DNA of 64,000 nt from Leptothoe sp034932105 (GCF_034932105.1 NZ_JAYGIG010000013.1:11794-75793), one strand, 5' to 3'; positions 35,350-43,739 are shown, counted from the stretch's first letter. The notes: generated by a model from the letters alone, not told the origin. Program-made: numbers and translations.

Positions 35350-35779
35350 TGGAAAGAGTCGGCCGTAAGCCGGGTTCTGTTCTCGCCGATGTCAACCTAG
35401 GGCGAGCACGAGCGGGCGGTTATCTATCTGGGACGACTGTTACCAGTCGCCTCTAGCGGTACACCAAAAGCGGGGCTGGAAAAAGGTCAACCATGACCCC
35501 TGCGACCTTGCTCCTGGCCGGGGTTTACCGAGCCAGTACCTCTCGATACTGCTGGTGCGCTCTTACCGCACCTTTGCACCCTTACCTGTAGCGGGGCAAG
35601 CCCCGCCCATCGGCGGTATGTTTCTGTGGCACTATCCTCACGGTCACCCGCACTGGGCGTTACCCAGCAAGCCTGACCTTTTAGGAGCCCGGACTTTCCT
35701 CAGACGAAGGTCTTAGCAAAGCTAAGGTCTTAGCAAGGCTAAGGTCTTCGTCCGCAACCGCAGCACCAACTCTTTCCGA
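35350..35779 (-). ncRNA. rnpB: RNase P RNA (type A)
   Basis: The catalytic RNA that removes 5' leaders from tRNA precursors. Read on the minus strand, it shows the universal blocks GAGGAAAGTCCGGGCTCC, then AAGGGTGCAAAGGTGCGGTA with AGAGCGCACCAG, then GGTAAACCCC, and near the 3' end GAACCCGGCTTA. The terminal helix P1 pairs GGAAAGAGT (from 35777) with ACTCTTTCC (to 35351). Six U residues follow the 3' end. The P3 region (35703-35751) is enlarged by two near-identical mini-hairpins, and P12 contains GCGGGGC-TT-GCCCCGC. Both ends are estimated from pairing, so allow a few bases either way. Confidence 0.95.
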
Positions 35780-35785
35780 CTAACT

Positions 35786-35816
35786 ATAATATCGTGGCGC
35801 TGCGGTGTGACGTCAA
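35786..35816 (-). promoter_or_regulatory. rnpB promoter
   Basis: On the minus strand TTGACG (35811-35816) and TATTAT (35786-35791) lie 19 bases apart. An overlapping GATATT gives a 17-base spacing. The start would fall near 35779, matching the RNA's predicted 5' end. Confidence 0.6.
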
Positions 35817-35822
35817 AGCTAA

Positions 35823-35864
35823 ATATTGGGTTTGAGATATTGGGTTTGAGATATTGGGTTTGAG
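35823..35864. repeat. Three exact 14-base tandem repeats upstream of the rnpB promoter
   Basis: ATATTGGGTTTGAG occurs three times without mismatch (35823-35836, 35837-35850, 35851-35864). It begins seven bases upstream of the rnpB -35 hexamer. GAACGGGCAATG then occurs twice just beyond. Confidence 0.9.
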
Positions 35865-35931
35865 AACGGGCAATGGGATATGGGGAACGGGCAATGCTGA
35901 GCTCAGCTTTTCAACTCTATGGCTAATGGGG

Positions 35932-36219
35932 CTATTGCAAATGGGGCAATAGGCCGGAGCGCTCTAGGACAAGCTTGACTTGTTCATTCATGCCTTTGGC
36001 AACAATCTTGGCGCCTGCTTGCTGGGATTGGAGAACCCCTTCCCAGAATATAGCTGCGGTGGAGGGCTCAATGAATTTAGTTTTGGCCATGTCGATGATG
36101 AGGGTGACCCCAGGCTGCAGCTTTTGTTTCAGGTCCTGTTGAAAAAATGGTGAGATGACGCTGTCTAGGCGGCTGGGGAGACGAATGATTGCTTGGGATG
36201 TAACCGAAGTGGTATTCAT
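35932..36219 (-). CDS. STAS domain protein (anti-sigma-factor antagonist-like)
   Basis: A 95-residue single-domain protein of the SpoIIAA/STAS fold: AIIRLPSRLDSVISPFFQQDL, then LIIDMAKTKFIEPSTAAIFWEG, then AGAKIVAKGMNEQVKLVLERSGL. In regulated members a Ser in a D-S-S-G turn is phosphorylated by a kinase partner. Here the turn reads E-P-S-T, so Ser is kept but the acidic and glycine positions have changed. I use the ATG at 36219; a TTG three codons upstream is less likely. No anti-sigma kinase lies beside it. Confidence 0.85.
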   Translation of the reverse strand: MNTTSVTSQAIIRLPSRLDSVISPFFQQDLKQKLQPGVTLIIDMAKTKFIEPSTAAIFWEGVLQSQQAGAKIVAKGMNEQVKLVLERSGLLPHLQ

Positions 36220-36422
36220 GGGTAGCAAAAAGTACTCAGTACGTTACTACGATAAGCGAAATATATCTAGCGAATCAGGGGCTTTCTACGGATTTGGCTG
36301 CTTTTTTAGATGAAGTTTCGGAGTATCTTAAAGCTAGTTAAAACTGAGTTCTACCTAATAATACGTAGTCCATAAATGGTGCATAGGGCACCGCTGATGG
36401 ATGTCTGAACACAAAATCTGCC

Positions 36423-36836
36423 TTACTCCACCGCCAACGAAACCTTTTTCCCACCAATACTCCGCAGATCCGCCAACAACTTTGCCACATCCGCATAGGG
36501 CAACGTCCGATCTGCTTTCAGCAGCACAAACCCCTCCGGATTCTCCGCAAAATATTCTTGAATAATCGGAGCTAAGGCCGGAATCGTCACGGCTTCATCT
36601 TCATAAACCGTCTGTCCATCATCCCGCAAACCAATCACCAACGGCTCAGCCTTTTCCAACACCTCTTCATCCACCCCAGACACCGCCTGGGGCAAACTCA
36701 CCCCAAAAATCTGTACGCCGCTGAGTTCCATGGAGATAATCACAAAGAAGGTGAGGACCGTCATCAACACATCCATCATTGGCACCAGGTCCACCTCGGG
36801 GATACCTGAACTTTCATGGCGCGATCGCAACCCCAT
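36423..36836 (-). CDS. exbD: ExbD/TolR family protein
   Basis: A 137-residue protein with one N-terminal membrane helix (VDLVPMMDVLMTVLTFFVIIS), whose membrane Asp is the proton-coupling residue of ExbD/TolR. A small periplasmic domain follows, ending LLADLRSIGGKKVSLAVE. It works with an ExbB channel to pass proton-motive energy to the outer envelope. Its ATG overlaps the upstream exbD stop by one base (TAATG), so the two are translationally coupled. The partner ExbB is at 37345-38040. Confidence 0.9.
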   Translation of the reverse strand: MGLRSRHESSGIPEVDLVPMMDVLMTVLTFFVIISMELSGVQIFGVSLPQAVSGVDEEVLEKAEPLVIGLRDDGQTVYEDEAVTIPALAPIIQEYFAENPEGFVLLKADRTLPYADVAKLLADLRSIGGKKVSLAVE

Positions 36837-37267
36837 TACTCCCCCTCACCATTCTCTAACGCTAACGAAACCCGATCACCACCCACTGCCCGCATATCCC
36901 CCAAAAACTGCATCACATTTTCATAGGGCAATGTCTGATCCGGTACCAAATAAACAGTTTTATCAGCGTTCTTTTCCAGATATTCACTGATCTCCAGGGC
37001 CAGCTGCTCAGACTCTATGGGTTGACCATTGAGCAACGTTTTCTCATTGGCATCCATTTCCACAATAAAAATCTCATCAATGGACGGCAGCTGGTCCGGC
37101 GGCACATCCTCCGTCTGTTCCGGTGGCAGCTCCACCTCAATCAGCTGCTCACTTCCCAAAGACACTGAAACTACCACGAAAAACGCTAGCACTCCCATCA
37201 TCACCGTGAGCATGGGCACCAGATTAATGGTGGGAATTTTGCTTTCACTGCGTTTACCAAAAGCCAT
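36836..37267 (-). CDS. exbD: ExbD/TolR family protein (second copy)
   Basis: A 143-residue paralogue of the next gene, with the same helix pattern (INLVPMLTVMMGVLAFFVVVS), an acidic periplasmic linker, and the same DMRAVGGDRVSLAL-type ending. The membrane Asp of typical ExbD sits at a Thr here (PMLTV where the partner has PMMDV). This copy may therefore be a structural partner that does not carry protons itself, which fits a heteromeric ExbD pair; this last point is inference. It lies between exbB and the other exbD and shares one base with the latter. Confidence 0.88.
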   Translation of the reverse strand: MAFGKRSESKIPTINLVPMLTVMMGVLAFFVVVSVSLGSEQLIEVELPPEQTEDVPPDQLPSIDEIFIVEMDANEKTLLNGQPIESEQLALEISEYLEKNADKTVYLVPDQTLPYENVMQFLGDMRAVGGDRVSLALENGEGE

Positions 37268-37344
37268 AAAAAGACGTACTTTAAGGGGTTGAGCGCTGAC
37301 GGAAGAATGTTATCTAGGGTGGGCTAGGAGAGGGTTGACCATCC

Positions 37345-38040
37345 CTAATAGTAGGTTTTTGACACCGACGGTTCTTCTTCAGGATGTCCATTTTCGGTAG
37401 CTTGCAACGCGGGTTCATACCAGTATTGCCGATAGATCAGTTCTAACTCATTGCCCGCTTCGGAAAAGTAATCCGCTTGCTGACTCTGGAGAGACACCAG
37501 CACCCGCAGCACCAACAGGGCCAAAATAGCGACCACCATACCCGCTGCCGTGGTAATGAGGGCTTCCCCAATACCGGCGGCGGCCTTGCTGGCTCCTTCT
37601 CCACCGCCGCTGCCGCCAATATCCAGACTGTAGAAGGTGGCAATCAGACCGGTGACCGTTCCCAACAGTCCTAATAGGGGTGAAATGGCCACAATGGTCT
37701 CCAGCAGTTTTTCGCCCTGGCGCATTTTGACAAATTCTCGATCCGCTGCGGTTTCCATGGCGAGGCGGAAGGTTTCGGGGGAGGCATTGCGCAACCGTAG
37801 GGGGGCAAAGAGGAAACGGCCAATGGGGGTATCGCTATGTTGATTTGCGATCGCAGCCGCCTCATTCAAGTCTCGAGGTGCAGCGGCCAACACATCGCTG
37901 ACAATTTTGCCCTCCCGGCGCAACAGGTCGGACCAAAACCGAGTCCGCTCCAGGGCACAGGAAATAGTCAGCACTGAAGCCCCCACAATGGGCACCATCA
38001 CCGGCCCTCCCTTGGCCAAAAAGTCAAATACCGTTGCCAT
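37345..38040 (-). CDS. exbB: MotA/TolQ/ExbB proton channel family protein
   Basis: A 231-residue inner-membrane protein with a helix at residues 10-30 (GGPVMVPIVGASVLTISCALE). The conserved pair follows: LLGLLGTVTGLIATFYSLD, and ASKAAAGIGEALITTAAGMVVAILALLVL. It is the channel partner for the two ExbD-like proteins encoded just downstream in the same direction. A Gly/Glu-rich GGSGGGEGASKA loop precedes the last helices. No tonB or tolA is visible nearby, so the system it powers is not identifiable here. Confidence 0.9.
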   Translation of the reverse strand: MATVFDFLAKGGPVMVPIVGASVLTISCALERTRFWSDLLRREGKIVSDVLAAAPRDLNEAAAIANQHSDTPIGRFLFAPLRLRNASPETFRLAMETAADREFVKMRQGEKLLETIVAISPLLGLLGTVTGLIATFYSLDIGGSGGGEGASKAAAGIGEALITTAAGMVVAILALLVLRVLVSLQSQQADYFSEAGNELELIYRQYWYEPALQATENGHPEEEPSVSKTYY

Positions 38041-38165
38041 AGCCTATGTCCTCAAAAACGTGGGTAGATAGTGAATTCAGCCTGCCTAATAACCGGCCTA
38101 ATGTCTGAACTGGTGACTGCTTGGTGCCTAACGGGTGCGCTCCTAATGTCTTACTGGCGATCGCC

Positions 38166-38870
38166 TTAATCATCCCCGTCTTCCTCTGCTTCAGCCGTAG
38201 ATCCAGCCGTAGATCCAGCCGTAGAATCAGCGGTGGGTTTTGGGGTAGATTCAGCGACATCATCAGCCACCGTTGCGGGAGTTGATGAGACCTGAGCTGC
38301 TGCCGTCGTTCCTGGGGGAGCAATCGCTGCCGGGTCAGGCACTGCCCCACCTGCGGCAATCAACACCTCCTGCCATCCCAGGTTTCCATCCCTGTCTACC
38401 GTTACCATCACCGACTCCACCCGACCAGCGGCCACGGTTCCGGCCCCCACCACATCACATTCAAATGTCTCCCCCCGCTGGTTGACTCGATAGGCATCGC
38501 GGCAGTCAATGGCCAAACGCTTACCTAGGGCTTCCTTAGTCTCGTCCTGAATAGTTTCTTCGACGGAGGCCAAATTAATCAGCACCTTAGAGCTTGGCAC
38601 ATCCCAACTCAGGGTACCTTGGTCATCCTGCTGAATGACATTGATGGTGAACTGTCCTCCGTCGGGTAGCTCCCCCACACAGCGAAAGTAAGCCTCGGCC
38701 TGCTTCTCCACTCGGTTTGGACAGATGACTGACTTGAGGGACAGCCGCCGCCCCTGGCGCTCAATGTCATTTTGAATGATGGCCTCAATGCGAGACATAT
38801 TTAAATTTTGCGAGCAACTGCCTAGGAAAACCAGACCCAGGATTGCCCCCACTCGAACGATGGCGACCAT
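38166..38870 (-). CDS. Lipoprotein with two DUF4333-like domains
   Basis: A 234-residue exported lipoprotein. The signal segment VGAILGLVFLGSC ends in a lipobox Cys. Two domains follow, each with a Cys pair: VICPNRVEK with AYFRCVGEL, and AIDCRDAYRV with TFECDVVGAG. This is the DUF4333 pattern. The last 55 residues are an Ala/Thr/Ser/Pro-rich tail with an STAG repeat, ending in a run of acidic residues. I chose the ATG at 38870 over a TTG at 38897. It is the gene before the exbB-exbD-exbD set on the same strand, 125 bases away, and may act with it at the envelope. Confidence 0.78.
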   Translation of the reverse strand: MVAIVRVGAILGLVFLGSCSQNLNMSRIEAIIQNDIERQGRRLSLKSVICPNRVEKQAEAYFRCVGELPDGGQFTINVIQQDDQGTLSWDVPSSKVLINLASVEETIQDETKEALGKRLAIDCRDAYRVNQRGETFECDVVGAGTVAAGRVESVMVTVDRDGNLGWQEVLIAAGGAVPDPAAIAPPGTTAAAQVSSTPATVADDVAESTPKPTADSTAGSTAGSTAEAEEDGDD

Positions 38871-39031
38871 GCGGCAATGACAAAAAAAGTTAACCAAGAC
38901 TCACTATAACGGTGGGGTTTAGGGGCCAGGTAAAGGACGGGTTAAGGGACACCGGGATGATGGTAGAAAACTCTGATAAAGACTCCATAACGAAGCTGCA
39001 CCAAAACCCACGCCAAGACTTAGACCAGGGC

Positions 39032-39526
39032 TTAGCCTTTAATCTGCCGCACCAAATGGTGTAATTCTGGCAAAATCAGGGCGTCCATGGCTAAGGTCAC
39101 CCCATTACTGGAACCGGGCAGTAAAAATATTAGGGTGGATTGATACACCCCAGCGGTAGCCCTGGAGGCCATGGCCCTGGAGCCAATTTCAGCATAGCTA
39201 AGCTGTCGGAAAATTTCGCCAAAGCCGGGGATTTCTTTTTCCAGGAGCGTTGCGATCGCATCATAGGTGGTATCCCTGGGCGCAATCCCAGTCCCCCCAT
39301 TGCAAATGATCACATCCACCGTCGGTGTCAGTCGCTGCACCAAACTAGCAATCTGCTCCGGTTCATCCTTGACCAATCGATAAGCCTCTAACCGATGACC
39401 AGCCCCGCGCAGCTTGGACTTAATCAACTGTCCGCTCTGATCAGATTCCACCGTACGCGTATCACTGACGGTAATCACACCACAAGTAGCGGACAGTGAA
39501 CCCTGATCGGGATGGGGGGAAGCCAT
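39032..39526 (-). CDS. moaB: MoaB/Mog-type molybdenum cofactor protein
   Basis: A 164-residue protein of the MogA/MoaB family, which adenylylates molybdopterin before metal insertion. Seen: GVITVSDTRTVESDQSGQL at the start, the substrate loop VIICNGGTGIAPRDTTYDAI in the middle, and the LLPGSSNGVTLAMDALILPELHHL ending. The length is normal. It could be called moaB or mogA; the short N-terminus favours MoaB. No other molybdopterin gene is adjacent. Confidence 0.92.
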   Translation of the reverse strand: MASPHPDQGSLSATCGVITVSDTRTVESDQSGQLIKSKLRGAGHRLEAYRLVKDEPEQIASLVQRLTPTVDVIICNGGTGIAPRDTTYDAIATLLEKEIPGFGEIFRQLSYAEIGSRAMASRATAGVYQSTLIFLLPGSSNGVTLAMDALILPELHHLVRQIKG

Positions 39527-39633
39527 AGGTAAGGTGGTGAATTTGAGTTGTGAGCTAGGGTACCTGAAAACTCATCTGCCGAGAAATCAGATCGCAGAAA
39601 AACAACTCAAAATTCAGCCCTCACCTCTAAAAA

Positions 39634-39966
39634 TCAATTCTTGGTCAGGCCAAGGCCATTTTCCTCAGCATAGCGATTCATAAACCGCATGAATCGATCC
39701 CACTCAGCCACACTCTTCATCAGCAGTCTGGCCTCTAATGCAGCGGGCGCGCCATTAATAAACTTGGCATTGACTTCCCGGCTAATGATTTCGCCTTCTT
39801 CGTCCACTAGATAGAGGCCCGTCACCTCAAACCCTTCTTCCATCAGGGCCTTGGGCTCCTCAAAATAAAATGTGGCAGTGCCGTCGGAACCATCCTTGGC
39901 ACGGGTTAGCCGCACATCTGGAATCACTTCCTCAGCCACACCCCGAGCAAATTGGATTTCTGCCAT
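39634..39966 (-). CDS. psb28: Photosystem II assembly protein Psb28
   Basis: A 110-residue soluble factor that binds the cytoplasmic face of photosystem II assembly intermediates (CP43/CP47 region). The whole sequence follows the family: AEIQFARGVAEEVIPDVRLTR at the start, TFYFEEPKAL, GLYLVDEEGEI and the FMRFMNRYAEENGLGL end. The start ATG at 39966 is unambiguous. It lies 107 bases after moaB's start and is probably transcribed alone. Confidence 0.97.
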   Translation of the reverse strand: MAEIQFARGVAEEVIPDVRLTRAKDGSDGTATFYFEEPKALMEEGFEVTGLYLVDEEGEIISREVNAKFINGAPAALEARLLMKSVAEWDRFMRFMNRYAEENGLGLTKN

Positions 39967-40090
39967 GGCACTGTCCTCTAGATTAAATAGTGTTTATAAC
40001 TCGTTTGTAACGAAGCATTAAGCTTCTATCATCCCATGATCCGGGTGTTGTTTAAAACACTATCGGCAAAACTTTGCCCTGATCCCGGCT

Positions 40091-42277
40091 CTATGTTTTC
40101 TCGGAAACCACCACCCGATAGGGCGACGCTAGGGGCGGCATCTGCTTACGTAAGACCAACCCCTGGTAAACCATGGCGGCCACTTCACCCCAGGTGGCCA
40201 CCTGGTTCGGGACCAATTGATCGAGCTGGGGATAGTTAAAGACGAGGCCGAGCTTGGTGGCGGTTGCGATCGCCTCCACGGCATAGCGGGGAACCTGGGA
40301 CTGGTCTTGATAACGGGTCAGCACCCCGGCGGTGTTTTTAGCCGTCAGATTGAGGCCACTCACTAGGGCCAACAACACCTGGATTTTTAGAATGGATTGC
40401 TCTGGAGCAAAGGTGTAATCGGGAAAGCCGGAGAGAAACTTGGCCCGGTAGGCCCGGTGGATCGACTCCGAAGCCCAATGGGCAGCGGGGACATCCCGAA
40501 AGGCCACCGGATAGCGCTGGGGTTTGGGGTCAAAGGCCCGCACCACCAGGTTGGCAAACTGGGCCCGAGTCATGGGGGCGTCGGGGGTCGTGGCCATTTC
40601 CAGCAGATTTTGAGTTGCCAGGGACTGCCAAAAGTCCATGGCCCAATGGGCCGTGGCCCCATGAGTCCCAGGCACATCGGTAGCCGTCGTATTGCCCCTG
40701 GCCGCTACGCTATTGCTCACTGCTGTCCTAGCGGGCTGCACAATGTAGGGCGACGTCAGGGGCGGCATCCGCCCCAGGGTGACCAAACACTGATAGACCA
40801 ACGCCGTTGTCTCCCCTCGGGTAATGGGCTGCATCGGTCGCAACTCTGCCACATTCGGGTAGTTCACCACAATGCCCCGGCGGGTGGCCATGGCCACCTC
40901 CTCCACTGCATAGGGGGGCACCTGGGCCCGATCTGTATATATGCCAATCTCAGCGGCCTGGCCCTCCCCCAGCTTCAAACCATTGAGCAGGGCCACTAAG
41001 GCCTGGGCCCGCGTCATGGGGTCATTGGGGCGAAAGGTTTGATCGGGAAATCCGGCAATAAATCCCTGGGCTTGGGCTTGGTAGATCACCCCCCGGGCCC
41101 AAAACCCCGAGGCCACATCCTGAAACGGCTGGAAGCGGCTGCTGCTGCTGTCAGCGCTAGCCGGAAATGTGGCCATGGCTAGGGCGGCAAACTGAGCCCG
41201 CGTCACCAGCAGGTCGGGCTTAAAGGAACCATCAATAAATCCTTTGATAAAGCCAGCCTCGGCCATGGCGTCAATGAAGGGGGCGGCCCAATGGCCCACC
41301 ACATCCTGAAAGCGACTGTTTAAGTTCAGGGGAGGGGGGGGCGGTTCATCCGGGGTGGGCGGGGCCGGGGTGGGGGTGACTCGCCCCAACAGCATGGGGG
41401 GCACTGCCACCGGATCTGGCAGGCCACTAGCCACATAGCGAATGGCCCCCTGCGCCCGATTGGGGTTGATATCATTGCCCGCCGTAGTAATGGCCTGACG
41501 ACTCTCGTTGCACAGATCCCACTGACCGTTGTCTTTAAATTCGTTACCCCCCAGGTCCTGACTTTGGCCCACATCGGGCTGGGCCGTATCCTGCACCCAC
41601 AGCCCCATGGTCTGATTGCGTAGGATACGATTTTGTCGCAGCACTGGCTTAGCTGAGCGAGATAGGACAATCCCAGCTCGGTTCTCCAACACCTGGTTGT
41701 CAATCAGTAACGGTGCGGATTGATCGCTAATGGCAATGCCGTAGCCAGTCTGGGTAAAGCGGTTTTGCCGCACCTCCCCCTTAGAACGGCGCACCATGAA
41801 CAGGCCACTGGCCTGATTGCCGGAAAATTCATTGGCCAGCAACACCGGCAGGGCATCGCCGGTGACGAAAACACCGTCTCGCCCACAGTTTTTAACCTGA
41901 CAGCGGGTCAGGAGGGCCGAGCCCTGGTCTAACCACACCCCAATGCCCTGGGCCTGGGGATTGGTCACCGTCACATTGCGCAACTGGGCGCCATCCGCCA
42001 GCTGTAGGGTCACCGACTGGAGACCAAAATCCTCCGTGGCCAGTGCGCCCCCACCGCTAATGGTGACATTCCCAATGCCCACCACCGTTACCCCCGACGC
42101 CAGGGTTAAGGGAAATGATTCGCCCTGGCCATAGGTGCCCGCTTCTAGTTGTATTGTGGTACCGGCGCTGGCCCGGCCTAGGGCCTGGGTCAAGGTGTTG
42201 AACGGCGACTGACGCGTTCCTGTACCCTGGGCACTGGCCCGATTGACGTATAAAACAGGGGCGGGAGCTTGCACCAT
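40091..42277 (-). CDS. Beta-helix (DUF1565-type) protein with six SLH domains
   Basis: A 728-residue protein. Residues 1-270 carry a DUF1565-type opening (LYVNRASAQGTGTRQSPFNTL) and right-handed parallel beta-helix repeats (LLIDNQVLENRAGIVLSRSAKPVLRQN). After a Pro-rich linker near residue 310 come two sets of three S-layer homology domains. FQDVVGHWA, FQDVASGFWA and YTDRAQVPPY form the first; HGATAHWA, FRDVPAAHWA and YQDQSQVPRY form the second. SLH domains usually hold proteins to cell-wall polymers, but I see no signal peptide after the ATG at 42277 or after the alternative GTG at 42304. Export route and ligand are unknown. Confidence 0.85.
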   Translation of the reverse strand: MVQAPAPVLYVNRASAQGTGTRQSPFNTLTQALGRASAGTTIQLEAGTYGQGESFPLTLASGVTVVGIGNVTISGGGALATEDFGLQSVTLQLADGAQLRNVTVTNPQAQGIGVWLDQGSALLTRCQVKNCGRDGVFVTGDALPVLLANEFSGNQASGLFMVRRSKGEVRQNRFTQTGYGIAISDQSAPLLIDNQVLENRAGIVLSRSAKPVLRQNRILRNQTMGLWVQDTAQPDVGQSQDLGGNEFKDNGQWDLCNESRQAITTAGNDINPNRAQGAIRYVASGLPDPVAVPPMLLGRVTPTPAPPTPDEPPPPPLNLNSRFQDVVGHWAAPFIDAMAEAGFIKGFIDGSFKPDLLVTRAQFAALAMATFPASADSSSSRFQPFQDVASGFWARGVIYQAQAQGFIAGFPDQTFRPNDPMTRAQALVALLNGLKLGEGQAAEIGIYTDRAQVPPYAVEEVAMATRRGIVVNYPNVAELRPMQPITRGETTALVYQCLVTLGRMPPLTSPYIVQPARTAVSNSVAARGNTTATDVPGTHGATAHWAMDFWQSLATQNLLEMATTPDAPMTRAQFANLVVRAFDPKPQRYPVAFRDVPAAHWASESIHRAYRAKFLSGFPDYTFAPEQSILKIQVLLALVSGLNLTAKNTAGVLTRYQDQSQVPRYAVEAIATATKLGLVFNYPQLDQLVPNQVATWGEVAAMVYQGLVLRKQMPPLASPYRVVVSEKT

Positions 42278-42420
42278 GGCAACTAGGCAAATGGATTGAC
42301 CCACTTAGGGTAATGGGAAACGCAGACGGCTTCACCTATGATTGATCATTCTGACTGAAAAATTTATCTTCGATGTAGGGCTTCGATCTATTTAAGTCAA
42401 CTGCCAAGTCAACCGCCGCC

Positions 42421-42717
42421 ATGCTCATAGCCATTGCCATAGTCAACGTTGCGATCGCACTGCTCTGCCTCATCCTAGCCGCCTACGTGCTGCGGTTTAG
42501 CCACCAAGTCACCCAGCTCAATAGAGATCTCAATCGTTGGACAGTACTATTAGAAAACACCCTCACCCAGCAGGCCCTCACCCTCACCCAAAAGCGCACC
42601 CAGATCAGGCAGTGGCAGCTGATCCAACTGCAATGGCAACTGCAGCAACGGCGCATCAGACAAATTGCCAAATTCCTCAGGCTCATGGCCCTATTCAGCC
42701 GACGGCGACGGCTATAG
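42421..42717 (+). CDS. Small membrane protein with coiled-coil tail
   Basis: A 98-residue protein with one N-terminal membrane helix (AIAIVNVAIALLCLILAAYVL), followed by about 60 residues very rich in Gln, Leu and Arg that should form a coiled coil, and a basic end FSRRRRL. It contains a HIP1 site and is read divergently from the SLH gene. No named family recognised. The next two genes on the strand also encode small membrane proteins with helical tails, suggesting a common envelope role. Confidence 0.6.
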   Translation: MLIAIAIVNVAIALLCLILAAYVLRFSHQVTQLNRDLNRWTVLLENTLTQQALTLTQKRTQIRQWQLIQLQWQLQQRRIRQIAKFLRLMALFSRRRRL

Positions 42718-42770
42718 CCAACCCAATGCGCTGGCCCTAGATTTCCTCCCCGAACTCTTCTTCCTCAATC

Positions 42771-42787
42771 GGTGGGCCATGCCCACC
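42771..42787. repeat. Dispersed palindrome GGTGGGC-CAT-GCCCACC
   Basis: Perfect seven-base arms as at 35313 and 45214, in the gap between two small membrane-protein genes. A shorter GTGGGC-CT-GCCCAC copy follows at 42812-42825. Confidence 0.75.
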
Positions 42788-42833
42788 CGCCCTTCTCCCC
42801 TTCCCCTCACCGTGGGCCTGCCCACCGCATCCC

Positions 42834-43166
42834 ATGTCCCAAGACAACTCCGACAACTTCATCGGCGGCCTATTAGCCGGCACCGCTATCGGCACCGTCA
42901 TCGGCCTGCTGATCGCCCCCCGCAGCGGCAAACATACCCGCAAGGTGCTCAGAAAATCAGCAGACGCGGTCCCTGATCTAGTGGAAGACCTCGCCACCAG
43001 CGTGCAATTCCACGCCGATAAGCTCTCCCAAGCCACCCTACAAAATTGGGACAGCACCCTAGATCGACTCAAAGCGGCCCTAATTGCTGGCCAAGCAGCC
43101 ACCCAGGAAGAGTTGCTCCAAACTAGGCCCCCAGCCCAAACTAAGACAGCGTCCCCGCGTGACTAA
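42834..43166 (+). CDS. YtxH domain protein
   Basis: A 110-residue protein with the YtxH opening: FIGGLLAGTAIGTVIGLLIAPRSGKHTRKVL, a Gly-rich hydrophobic segment followed by the conserved APRSGKxTR. A helical region and a polar tail complete it. Members are small membrane-associated proteins of unknown function, often stress-induced. Its last eight bases overlap the start of the next gene (GTG at 43159). Confidence 0.85.
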   Translation: MSQDNSDNFIGGLLAGTAIGTVIGLLIAPRSGKHTRKVLRKSADAVPDLVEDLATSVQFHADKLSQATLQNWDSTLDRLKAALIAGQAATQEELLQTRPPAQTKTASPRD

Positions 43167-43686
43167 TCCCGTGATCTGGTTAGGTCTGTCCATTTTGTTG
43201 CTCGCCCTGGGGCTAGCCCTGTTGGTGTGCGTATCTATCCCGGCATTATTGGGCCTAGCCCGAGCCGCTCGCAGTGCCGAAAAGCTGTTTGATACCCTGG
43301 ACCGGGAGCTGCCCCACACCCTACAGGCAATGCGCAATACGGGCCAAGATCTCAGTGGCTTAGCCGACGACATGACCGATAGTGTCAATAGTGCCCGCAA
43401 CATTGTTAAACAGGTGGATCACAGCCTCAGTGATGTGCGCCAACAGGCCCACCAACTTAGCCGCACCACCCACAGTGTGGTCGTAGGATTCAGGGCGGCT
43501 TGGCGGGTCCTGACTAAACCGACCCCAACCCGTGCCAAGCGTCCACGCAAACCACCCGTTAAACCAACCGCCAAACCATCCAGCAAACCACCGGCCTCAA
43601 AAAATCCAGTCCCAAAATCACCACCCGGATCAAAGGATAGGACGTCCGACCGTAGCTCTGATGCATCCATGACCATTGATGATTGA
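43159..43686 (+). CDS. Membrane protein with helical domain and basic Pro/Lys-rich tail
   Basis: Read from the GTG at 43159 (MTNPVIWLG), a 175-residue protein. One membrane helix (LGLSILLLALGLALLVCVSIPALLG) is followed by a roughly 80-residue amphipathic region with regular hydrophobic spacing (LPHTLQAMRNTGQDLSGLADDM). The last 55 residues are a Lys/Pro/Ser repeat-like tail (KPTAKPSSKPPASKNP). The helical part resembles DUF948-type proteins, which also tend to follow YtxH genes. Overlap with the YtxH gene implies coupled expression. Function unknown. Confidence 0.65.
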   Translation: MTNPVIWLGLSILLLALGLALLVCVSIPALLGLARAARSAEKLFDTLDRELPHTLQAMRNTGQDLSGLADDMTDSVNSARNIVKQVDHSLSDVRQQAHQLSRTTHSVVVGFRAAWRVLTKPTPTRAKRPRKPPVKPTAKPSSKPPASKNPVPKSPPGSKDRTSDRSSDASMTIDD

Positions 43687-43739
43687 CGGAAACCTGTATT
43701 CTTCTTTACATTAGAGTTAGGTAAACAAGTGTAAACATC

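Noticed and set aside
35343..35456. Short plus-strand coding frame over the rnpB 3' end
   Set aside because: The segment is the conserved RNase P RNA on the other strand.
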